A stretch of DNA of 64,000 bases from Sebastes aleutianus (Eukaryota; Chordata; Actinopteri; Perciformes; Sebastidae). Below, one piece after another: positions 1-9,222 of this stretch. The notes beneath the pieces were generated by a model. That model made no database searches. It saw nothing but the letters and a program-made list of their open reading frames with translations, and was not told the origin of the DNA. The translations under genes and the position numbers were made by a program. The stretch's first letter is position 1; every line of letters starts with the position of its first letter. The stretch is taken from contig CAKAKS010000296.1 of assembly GCA_916700875.1 (NCBI GenBank), positions 228,865 to 292,864 of the forward strand, given 5' to 3'.

Positions 1-559
1 AGGTAATGTGATTTAAAACTTGATGCATAGTGACATCATTTCTCAGACCTCAATCTCACTTAGGAGCAATATGCAGTACAAGTACACGTAGTACTGCCTG
101 CGTCTGGTACCTACGTGTGTGTTGGCCATGGTGTGGTACCACCAGAAGGTCCTGGTGGTGGCGAAGTATCCGACCACCACGTCGATGCTGTAGTGCTCGT
201 GAGCGATCAGGATGCAGTGGACTCCCGAGGCGCTGAGCAACCAGCAGAACCAGCGGTACCACCACATCCAGCGAGGAGAGTCTGCACACACACACACACA
301 CAGACACACACGTTGTAGTAGTACTACTACAGTACACTTCACATTTATTATGTCTTTCTTTGGCATTAAAGTGTTGTCAGCTGACCTTAATAAAAGTCGT
401 ACATCATCAGCAACTGTTACAGTAGATTACTTTCACTTATATATATTTATCAAATATCTTAATAAATATCTAAATCTGTTTAAATAAAATATTTACATCA
501 TTATCTTACTATTTTATTTAAACAGATTTTAGAAATATATTTAGATATTTATTAAATAT
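1..559 (-). repeat. Duplicated segment containing a copy of sgms2 exon 5
   Basis: Positions 1-559 align almost without change to 20632-21180, at an offset of 20631. The segment includes exon 5 of sgms2, its intron flanks, a CA repeat of different length and the AT-rich sequence that follows. The similarity stops at 560, where the LTR retrotransposon begins; the other copy continues there with its AT-rich array. The left limit cannot be seen because it runs off the window. Near identity in intron as well as exon implies a very recent duplication, or an assembly duplicate of one haplotype. Confidence 0.93.
115..281 (-). pseudogene. Second copy of sphingomyelin synthase catalytic exon
   Basis: This 167-bp exon copy keeps the acceptor (GCAG at its upper end) and the donor (GTAGGT below 115). 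It encodes the WWYRWFCWLLSASG segment, the AHEHYSIDVVV catalytic motif and the FWWYHTMAN stretch. The only exon difference seen against 20746-20912 is T/A at 218, which changes the residue equivalent to Leu292 of the full copy to His (GVHCIL against GVLCIL). The motif residues His and Asp are intact. No other sgms2 exon lies between here and 19667, so within the window this is an orphan exon. It could belong to a second gene copy extending left, be a remnant, or be an assembly duplicate. Confidence 0.8.
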
Positions 560-980
560 TGTAGGGGTTCTACTTTAGTAGGTTTTGGTTATTAGCAAAT
601 TAATTAATAAATAATAATATAATTATTAATATTAATAAAGATTATCAATAAACATCAATAATAAACGGGGCACCACCCTGGAATCAGGGACCAATGACCA
701 AAACGTTAATATAGTCTCATTATATATGCTAAACTATCAATTTGGAACGTTGATTAATAATTAAATTAATAACTATAACCAAAATAGATAGTAAAGGTTG
801 AAGGATATCGGAGTTCTTGACATAGCAGAGGTTGGCAGTATTCACTCTTGTGCAACATTAAAGAGACCAGCATGTATATTCCACAAACATTTATTTACAA
901 GATAATAAAGGTTTAAAACACAATATTAATCTAACTAAATAACTAAACTAAACAAACCAAACACAGTGTGTGTGTGTGTG

Positions 981-1029
<49 letters not shown>

Positions 1030-1412
1030 GGGAGGGGGGAAAACAAGATGGCGTCTTGTTTCAAAATGTCTGTATGGCCTACAAACAAAATGGCGAGCAC
1101 TGTAAAACTACAAAGATGGCGGAATCAAAGATGGCCATCAGCATGTCACCACATGACCTCTTTGTTCTTCTGAGAAGAAGGACAGAGAGGGGGGTGATGT
1201 GGGGTTAAGATTATCTGAAGCTGTATGTTTATGTTTAACTAATTCACAGTTTCTGTATGTGATCTTTATGTGTGTTAGATATGCAGTGGGTTAGAAAAGA
1301 TGGTTAGTTGCATGCAAGACCTTGTCTATGTGAAGCATAAACTAAACACATCAGATGTGGCGGAGCCAGTTACCCAAAAATCAAATACAGATAATAAATA
1401 CAGGTCCCTACA
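560..1412 (-). repeat. 3' long terminal repeat
   Basis: This is the complete LTR of 853 bp, starting TGTAGGGG and ending CCCTACA on the plus strand, so the short terminal inverted repeats are present. It contains a TG microsatellite at 967-1011, a minus-strand AATAAA (890-895 on plus) and a run of AAGATGGCG or AAAATGGCG motifs between about 1045 and 1135. It is nearly identical to 4755-5618. Confidence 0.9.
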
Positions 1413-1422
1413 TCCCCCCTGT
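1413..1422 (-). other. Polypurine tract of the LTR element
   Basis: On the minus strand the sequence ACAGGGGGGA lies directly before the TGTAGGGACC start of the 3' LTR. This is the expected position and composition of the plus-strand primer of an LTR retrotransposon. Confidence 0.8.
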
Positions 1423-2067
1423 TGTGGTCTTAAGATGTGTGTCATCCTTGAAGAGCAAATCAGAAGGTTGAACAGTTCACAGATCCTTGGAAACAACCTG
1501 GAGGTTGTACAGTCCAATCCCTGGGGACAACTGAAAAGTTGTTAAATCCATGATTGAAAAAGTTCATTCAACAGTTCATTCCATTTTGTAACGTCTGGGC
1601 AGTTCATTAACCAATTGGGCATTGGTTAAGACTATCTATCCTGGCTAAGCAAGAACAGTCCCTAAGTTACAAATAAAACCAGATAAACAAAAACAATAGC
1701 ATTGTATAAAATACCTAACTATGTTTCTCTGTTATTTATAAGGTTAGTGAAGAACAGGAATGTTAGAGGTGTTAAGTTGTTAAGGTGAGAGACGGAGTGT
1801 GTCACTTAAAACAATGCGGACAGGTGTATGACTGGTTCTGTACAGTCATAATGTGGTGTCCTAAGCTAGTGTGTGTACTAGTGATCTCTAAACAAGATAC
1901 TACTAAGGAGTTGGTCCAAGTGTACTTGTAAAGTTGGACAGTGGTGTCTGAGTTGAGTTTTTTTGCTGTTGCTAACAAACTCTAGTTTTCCCTAGTAACT
2001 GCAAAAGAGGAAAGGAAAATGAAGGCACCGTAATCTAGCGTCAGTCTCACTGTTAGCTAGGTGTTAG
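1423..2067. other. Internal 3' region of the LTR element, no gene seen
   Basis: This 645-bp stretch lies between the gag stop and the polypurine tract. Pol would be expected here in an autonomous element, but there is no long ORF and no recognisable reverse transcriptase or integrase motif. Confidence 0.7.
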
Positions 2068-3861
2068 CTAGTACCGTGGGAAGGTAGCTCTGGATCTCTC
2101 GTGCTTACCTCGTGGCTCAGGGCTGTAACGCTCCAGGTAGCCAGAGGCAGAGAGGCACTCAGAGTAGCTATCACTGTATGCTAGATTATGTCCATGTTCT
2201 GAATCTTGTTCAGAGTCTGAAATGTGGTCAGAGATGCTGTGGTCATCGTCAGACCGGTCACGCCAATTCTGGGACAGAATTTCAGCGTATGGCTTTCTAA
2301 CACTTCTGTTGTGTGAATGCCTATCTCTATGCAAATGGGGGACATGGCGGTTACGCTCAGTGTCCCTATGCAACCTCTTCTGACCCCCCTTCGACCTGTT
2401 GTGAAGGTGGTCTTTTGAGGTGGCAGATCTGCTTGACACGTCAGTGTTTGAGCTGGTGGGCTCAGTTAATTTACCCCCCCTTTTGGAAATGACCAGAGTT
2501 TCCCAAGCTATCTGTGTCATCTTCCTTATCTCACACAGTGAGGGGTTACCCTCATGCATCCTTAGTACCACGTGAGTGCGTACACAGGGATGCAGATTCT
2601 GCAGAAATAAGGACTTGAAGAAAGAGTTTTCTTCTAAGCCTGGCGCATTCTTACCTTGGAAGTATGCATGCCTTAAACGTTTATAGTAATCTCTAGGATT
2701 CTCACTACGTGAATGTTTAATCTGAAGGGCTGCAAACATCGCTGAGGTCTCGTCAGCTGTGGAAGAGAATTCTTCTATCAGTGCATGACGAAGCTTACCA
2801 TAGTCATTTCTGACACTAGGAGGTTGTGACTGTATAAACTTGTGCACAGCTTTAGAGCTGGTTTTCCACACAAGTTTAACCTTCTCCCTTTGGGTGGCGT
2901 GTGTTAAGTCAATTAGATTGTGATCTAATTCCTTAAAATAGTCATCAATGTGTTGATCACAGTTGTCTGGATCAAAACATTCAATGTCCTTAGCTATGAA
3001 TTCCAGCACTTCATGGCGGGGAGTCCTTTCTGCTGAAGGCAAGACTAAATTAGCATTACAATGCACTGGTGCATCACATGCTAATGTCCTCTCTGGCTGA
3101 GGAGCAGAGGCTGGACCGCTGTCATCACCCTTGTGACAGAGTGGAAAGGAGGCTGAGCAGGCTGAACTTTTGGAGGGAGGAGCACAGAGGAAGGTGTCAT
3201 TTCTCTGTGGCTGAGAAGAACATGTGGCAGGATATCTTCTTGAAGATAAACTACATGTGTCTTCACTGTCAGTTTCAGAACAATAAGTAGTCAGGTAGCT
3301 GTTCACTCTTTCTCTCAGTGGAGGTTGAGGATCTGACTTCATTCCCAAAGACTTTGAGTCGGTTGGAAATCTTTCACTTCTGAGTGGAGAGGGAGTTAAC
3401 CTCTCATCAAGTGAGGAGAGTGAATCTGAGTAACCAGAATCACAGTGACTGACAGACTGTGGTGGGGAAAGACATTCTAGTCTAAGCCCTAACAATTTTT
3501 CTTTGTACTGAAAAAGAGCTAACTCTGCTGAATGCAGGTCTTCTAAGTAACGCATGGCTTTCTTATCAGCTGTCTGAACTTCATGGAGGAGACTAGCACT
3601 TTGCGTTCTTAGGCTATCTACCTCTTTTTCCAGGGCTGCTTTACTCTGAATGGCAAGACTGGTCTGCCTGTGGAAAATCAGAAGTAAGCATTTTAACAAT
3701 GAGTCTTTGGATGCAGTCTGCGCATCACACCGGTCTGTGAGGAGCGATTCCATTTCTTTCCTGCACTCACTGAAACTCAACCTGCTGATGAGTTCAGGGC
3801 AGCCAGGGTTTAGGCTCTGTGCTAGGGAAAAAATAAAAAACTCTACACAGGGGTTCTCCAT
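2068..3861 (-). CDS. Gag-like protein of the LTR retrotransposon
   Basis: An intact 597-residue ORF begins with an ATG at 3861 (MENPCVEFF) and ends with TAG at 2068. The N-terminal 150 residues are leucine- and glutamate-rich and look coiled-coil. A Ser-rich linker follows. A compact domain at about residues 300-450 contains NPRDYYKRLRHAY and FKSLFLQNLHP, which resembles the capsid-type retrotransposon gag fold. The C-terminal 130 residues are rich in Arg, His, Ser and Asp and probably bind nucleic acid; no CCHC knuckle is present. Position between primer-binding site and polypurine tract supports the gag role. I recognise the class but not a named family. Function is inferred from position and composition. 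Confidence 0.75.
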   Translation of the reverse strand: MENPCVEFFIFSLAQSLNPGCPELISRLSFSECRKEMESLLTDRCDAQTASKDSLLKCLLLIFHRQTSLAIQSKAALEKEVDSLRTQSASLLHEVQTADKKAMRYLEDLHSAELALFQYKEKLLGLRLECLSPPQSVSHCDSGYSDSLSSLDERLTPSPLRSERFPTDSKSLGMKSDPQPPLRERVNSYLTTYCSETDSEDTCSLSSRRYPATCSSQPQRNDTFLCAPPSKSSACSASFPLCHKGDDSGPASAPQPERTLACDAPVHCNANLVLPSAERTPRHEVLEFIAKDIECFDPDNCDQHIDDYFKELDHNLIDLTHATQREKVKLVWKTSSKAVHKFIQSQPPSVRNDYGKLRHALIEEFSSTADETSAMFAALQIKHSRSENPRDYYKRLRHAYFQGKNAPGLEENSFFKSLFLQNLHPCVRTHVVLRMHEGNPSLCEIRKMTQIAWETLVISKRGGKLTEPTSSNTDVSSRSATSKDHLHNRSKGGQKRLHRDTERNRHVPHLHRDRHSHNRSVRKPYAEILSQNWRDRSDDDHSISDHISDSEQDSEHGHNLAYSDSYSECLSASGYLERYSPEPRGKHERSRATFPRY

Positions 3862-4733
3862 TGTTAAACCTGGAATGGAGGGTGAAACTAAACAGGATGT
3901 CTAGTACAAAACAAAACAATGTTGTTGGCTATGGTGTTGCGTTGGCAGACACCTTGTGGTGTAGTTTGGGAGGTACACTAGCAAAACAACAATGCACCTA
4001 CACTATGGGGGGTAGTTCCCTGTGGAGTAGCTCCTGTGGAGGAGGGGACCAACTAGTGATTCTAGTGGGCATCAAACAAAAGGCCAGTAAAGTAAACAAA
4101 GGTTTACAAAATAAGTTTGCTTACACACAACATGCACTAACTGAAATGCACGGCAGTTACAGTTGTGATGATGTTTCTTAAAGGTGACTCAAGCTGGACA
4201 CGTGGAAGTAACAGCTAGGTTGCAAACTTATATCACAGGGCTGGTAGCACACTGTGGCTCTTATCTTAACTCAGGCTGTGGAATGCTTGGCAGTAACACA
4301 GCAGGGTACAAGCTCTCTATGTTACACAGGGCTGGTGGCACGCTGTGTCATTAAAGGAACACTTAGATTAACAGCAAAATATGACAACTAGACTAGATTG
4401 CATTGAATACGTGGTATTCAAATGCTGAACCAAAATTCTCTCAAGTTCTACAGCGTAGGTCAACTTGAATTAGCAGCAAAAGCAAATTATTAAAATTAAC
4501 ACCATAAAGGCTTAAAGTGTTAATACTCAAAATCTCTCAAATAAACAATTCTAACCACAATGTACTTGTTTAAAAGTACAGCTGGACTTCTACTCCTGTG
4601 GAAGACTAGTGGTGTAGAATGTAAACACTTTTGGTTTGTTTAGAAGTGGAATATGAAATTTTTGTTTTTGACCAAAAATTATGCTGAAAATTAATATTGC
4701 ACAATTATGAACATTTGCCAACAATAATACTAT
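3862..4733. other. 5' leader of the LTR element
   Basis: This 870-bp untranslated leader lies between the primer-binding site and the gag ATG. It includes a repeated phrase about a GGGCTGGTGGCACGCTGTG-like block at about 4235-4345. No coding sequence is evident. Confidence 0.6.
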
Positions 4734-4751
4734 GCCTCACACGGGGCACCA
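4734..4751 (-). other. Primer-binding site of the LTR element
   Basis: On the minus strand TGGTGCCCCGTGTGAGGC starts three bases after the CCCTACA end of the 5' LTR. The leading TGG is complementary to a tRNA 3' CCA end, as expected for a tRNA primer. I could not match it confidently to one tRNA from memory. Confidence 0.7.
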
Positions 4752-4754
4752 TTA

Positions 4755-5158
4755 TGTAGGGGTTCTACTTTGGTAGGTTTTGGTTATTAGCAAATTAATT
4801 AATAAATAATAATAGAATTATTAATATTAATAAAGATTATCAATAAACATCAATAATAAACGGGGCACCACCCTGGAATCAGGGACCAATGACCAAAACG
4901 TTAATATAGTCTCATTATATATGCTAAACTATCAATTTGGAACGTTGATTAATAATTAAATTAATAACTATAACCAAAATAGATAGTAAAGGTTGAAGGA
5001 TATCGGAATTCTTGACATAGCAGAGGTTGGCAGTATTCACTCTTGTGCAACATTAAAAAGACCAGCATGTATATTCCACAATCATTTATTTACAAGATAA
5101 TAAAGGTTCAAAACACAATATTAATCTAACTAAATAACTAAACTAAACAAACCAAACA

Positions 5159-5189
<31 letters not shown>

Positions 5190-5618
5190 CATGTGTGCGT
5201 GTGTGTGTGTGTGTGTGTGTGAGAGAGAAAGAGGGTGGGGGGGGGAAAAACAAGATGGCGTCTTGTTTCAAAATGTCTGTATTGCCTACAAACAAAATGG
5301 CGAGCACTGTAAAACTACAAAGATGGCTGAATCAAAGATGGCTGAATCAAAGATGGCCATCAGCATGTCACCACATGACCTCTTTGTTCTTCTGAGAAGA
5401 AGGACAGAGAGGGGGGGTGATGTGGGGTTAAGATTATCTGAAGCTGTATGTTTATGTTTAACTAATTCACAGTTTCTGTATGTGATCTTAATGTGTGTTA
5501 GATATGCAGTGGGTTAGAAAAGATGGTTAGTTTGCATGCAAGACCTTGTCTATGTGAAGCATAAACTAAACACATCAGATGTGGCGAAGCCAGTTACCCA
5601 AAAATCAAATACAGATAA
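4755..5618 (-). repeat. 5' long terminal repeat, truncated at its outer end
   Basis: This repeat of 864 bp matches 560-1412 with few substitutions, a longer TG tract and one extra tandem copy of a 14-base phrase near 5320. The match ends at 5618, about 20 bases short of the CCCTACA terminus of the other LTR. It carries a minus-strand AATAAA (plus 5085-5090). It lies 600 bp downstream of the zinc-finger stop codon and in the same orientation. Confidence 0.88.
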
Positions 5619-6223
5619 ATCACCACAGTCAAACTCAATGAATAACATTAAACCAAATCAATACAAGTACTTTCTAGAAATCAAAGTTGAACAGTCTTGC
5701 TCAGCCCTGTGCGATTGCTAATGCTAAGGCCCAGTACGTTACCAATCCATGGAAGAAAAGGGTTTGTGATTCCATGTGTTGAAGTTGTGGTTCCAAGTCA
5801 AAGAGGTCGTCTTTGCTGTTAGTTTGGTGCTAACTTCTTTGCTTGATAGCTTGAAGTTAGCTGGTGGAAAGGGCAGAGCACTCGCGTCGTCTGCCGTTTG
5901 GTTCCTTGGTTGCAATGGCTGTTTCCTAACAGGCCATTGATCAGAACCAGAACTGTTTTGCAAGTTCTGGACTTGAGAGCCGTTCACCTCAACCAGGTCA
6001 GCCTGGGTTGAGGAGATGAAGAAAGAGTAGCTGTGGCTCACCTCCAGCAGCTGGTCAGCTTGGGTCAGGAGGTGAAGAGCAAAGAGTCGAAAGAGGAGGA
6101 ACAAAGAACATTCCTCTGGTTTTGTTCTGTGTGATTTTCACACCTCTGGGTGAAATGTTACTGTAGCCAATGAGGACTGAGATGAGTCCTGTGGTCAAGG
6201 ATCAGGTTACTGAGTTCATGAGG
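5619..6223 (-). other. Zinc-finger gene 3' flank or 3'UTR
   Basis: This 605-bp stretch lies between the LTR break and the zinc-finger stop. A 121-codon minus ORF (5739-6104) contains a loosely repeated ADQLLEV/ADLVEV phrase but resembles nothing known to me and is probably chance. I saw no minus-strand AATAAA or ATTAAA in this stretch. Confidence 0.4.
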
Positions 6224-9174
6224 TCACTTGAAACCAGCCAGATGCTGGGTCCCGACACCAGTGTGAATGCGTTGATGTGTTTTCAGGTGACCTGATTGAG
6301 TGAAAGCTGCTCCACATTCATCACAGCTGTAGGGTTTCTCTCCAGTGTAACTGCGTTGGTGGATTTTAAGGGAACTATGCCGAGAAAAGGTTTTACCACA
6401 TTGATCACACGAGTACGGTTTCTCTCCAGTGTGAATGCGTTGGTGGCGTTTCAGGTGATCTGATGCTGTGAAAGCTGCTCCACATTCATCACAGCTGTAG
6501 GGTTTCTCTCCAGTGTGAATGCTTTGATGTATTTTCAGGTTAACTGATGTAGTGAAAGCTGCTCCACATTCATCACAGCTGTAGGGTTTCTCTCCAGTGT
6601 GAATGCTTTGATGTATTTTCAGGTTAACTGATGTAGTGAAAGCTGCTCCACATTCATCACAGCTGTAGGGTTTCTCTCCAGTGTGAATGCGTTGATGTAT
6701 TTTCAGGGTACCTGATGTTGTGAAAGCTCCTCCACATTCATCACAGCTGTAGGGTTTCTCTCCAGTGTGAATGCGTTGATGTGTTTTCAGGTGACCTGAT
6801 GTTCTGAAAACTGCTCCACATTCATCACAGCTGTAGGGTTTCTCTCCAGTGTGACTGCGTTGGTGGATTTTAAGGGAACTATGCCGAGAAAAGGTTTTAA
6901 CACATTGATCACACGAGTACGGTTTCTCTCCAGTGTGAATGCGTTGGTGGAGTTTCAGGTGATCTGATGTTGTGAAAGCTGCTCCACATTCATCACAGCC
7001 GTAGGGTTTCTCTCCAGTGTGAATGCGTTGATGTATTTTCAGGTGACCCGATGTAGTGAAAGCTGCTCCACAGTCATCACAGCTGTAGGGTTTCTCTCCA
7101 GTGTGCATGCGTTGATGGCTTTTCAGCTCACCTGATGTAGTGAAAGCTGCTCCACATTCATCACAGCTGTAGGGTTTCTCTCCAGTGTGAATGCGTTGAT
7201 GTATTTTCAGGTGACCTGATCTGGTGAAAACTGCTCCACATTCATCACAGCTGTAGGGTTTCTCTCCCGTGTGAATGCGTTGATGTATTTTCAGGGTACC
7301 TGATGTTGTGAAAGCTCCTCCACATTCATCACAGCTGTAGGGTTTCTCTCCAGTGTGACTGCGTTGGTGGATTTTAAGGGAACTATGCCGAGAAAAGGTT
7401 TTACCACATTGGTCACACCAGTACGGTTTCTCTCCAGTGTGAATGCGTTGATGTATTTTCAGGGAACCTGATGTTGTGAAAGCTCCTCCACATTCTTCAC
7501 AGCTGTAGGGTTTCTCTCCAGTGTGAATGCGTTGATGTATTTTCAGGTGACCCGATGTAGTGAAAGCTGCTCCACAGTCATCACAGCTGTAGGGTTTCTC
7601 TCCAGTGTGCATGCGTTGATGGCTTTTCAGCTCACCTGATGTAGTGAAAGCTGCTCCACATTCATCACAGCTGTAGGGTTTCTCTCCAGTGTGAATGCGT
7701 TGATGTATTTTTAGGTGACCTGATGTTGTGAAAGCTGCTCCACATTCATCACAGCTGTAGGGTTTCTCTCCAGTGTGAATAAGTTGATGTATTTTTAGGT
7801 GACCTGATGTTGTGAAAGCTGCTCCACATTCATCACAGCTGTAGGGTTTCTCTCCAGTGTGACTGCGTTGGTGGATTTTAAGGGAACTATGCCGAGAAAA
7901 GGTTTTACCACATTGATCACACGAGTACGGTTTCTCTCCAGTGTGAATGCGTTGCTGGAGTTTCAGGTGATCTGATGCTGTGAAAGCTGCTCCACATTCA
8001 TCACAGCTGTAGGGTTTCTCTCCAGTGTGAATGCGTTGATGTATTTTCAGGGTACCTGATGTTGTGAAAGCTGCTCCACAGTCATCACAGCTGTAGGGTT
8101 TCTCTCCAGTGTGCATGCGTTGATGTGTTTTCAGGTGACCTGATTGAGTGAAAGCTGCTCCACATTCATCACAGCTGTAGGGTTTCTCTCCAGTGTGAAT
8201 GCATTGATGTATTTTCAGGCTACCCGATGTAGTGAAAGCTGCTCCACAGTCATCACAGCTGTAGGGTTTCTCTCCAGTGTGCATGCGTTGATGGCTTTTC
8301 AGCTCACCTGATGTAGTGAAAGCTGCTCCACATTCATCACAGCTGTAGGGTTTCTCTCCAGTGTGAATGCGTTGATGTATTTTTAGGTGACCTGATGTTG
8401 TGAAAGCTGCTCCACATTCATCACAGCTGTAGGGTTTCTCTCCAGTGTGAATAAGTTGATGTATTTTTAGGTGACCTGATGTTGTGAAAGCTGCTCCACA
8501 TTCATCACAGCTGTAGGGTTTCTCTCCAGTGTGACTGCGTTGGTGGATTTTAAGGGAACTATGCCGAGAAAAGGTTTTACCACATTGATCACACGAGTAC
8601 GGTTTCTCTCCAGTGTGAATAAGTTGATGTATTTTTAGGTGACCTGATGTTGTGAAAGCTGCTCCACATTCATCACAGCTGTAGGGTTTCTCTCCAGTGT
8701 GACTGCGTTGGTGGATTTTAAGGGAACTATGCCGAGAAAAGGTTTTACCACATTGATCACACGAGTACGGTTTCTCTCCAGTGTGAATGCGTTGATGTAT
8801 TTTCAGGGTACCTGATGTTGTGAAAGCTGCTCCACAGTCATCACAGCTGTAGGGTTTCTCTCCAGTGTGCATGCGTTGATGTGTTTTCAGGTGACCTGAT
8901 TGAGTGAAAGCTGCTCCACATTCATCACAGCTGTAGGGTTTCTCTCCAGTGTGAATGCATTGATGTATTTTCAGGCTACCCGATGTAGTGAAAGCTGCTC
9001 CACATTCATCACAGCTGTAGGGTTTCTCTCCAGTGTGAATGCGTTGATGTATTTTGAGGGTACTCTGAAAAGTGAAAGTTTTCCCACATTCATCACAGCT
9101 GTGTAGTTTCTCTCCAGTGTGAACTCTCAGATGTATCAGTCCCTTTCTTCCTCTCCTTTTCTATAGCAACAGAC

Positions 9175-9222
<48 letters not shown>

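Larger units (their letters stand above)
560..5618 (-). mobile_element. LTR retrotransposon with gag-like ORF but no pol
   Basis: Two direct repeats of about 850 bp (560-1412 and 4755-5618) flank a 3.3-kb interior. On the minus strand the order is 5' LTR, primer-binding site, leader, one long ORF, a 650-bp tail, polypurine tract and 3' LTR. The LTR ends are TGTAGGG and CCCTACA. No reverse transcriptase, integrase or protease motif was found in any frame of the interior, so mobility would need an enzyme supplied in trans. The right LTR lacks the last 20 or so bases present in the left one, so the element's 5' edge and its target-site duplication are lost there. Confidence 0.88.

Noticed and set aside
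43..366. Long minus ORF over the left exon copy with cysteine- and valine-rich start
   Set aside because: Only the 115-281 part is exon; the rest is translation of a CA repeat and intron.
2112..2300. Plus-strand ORF opposite the gag ORF
   Set aside because: Shadow of the gag reading frame; no independent features.
8900..9106. Plus-strand ORF with a repeated MSESCSTFITAV phrase
   Set aside because: It is the reverse strand of the zinc-finger repeats and the repetition follows from them.
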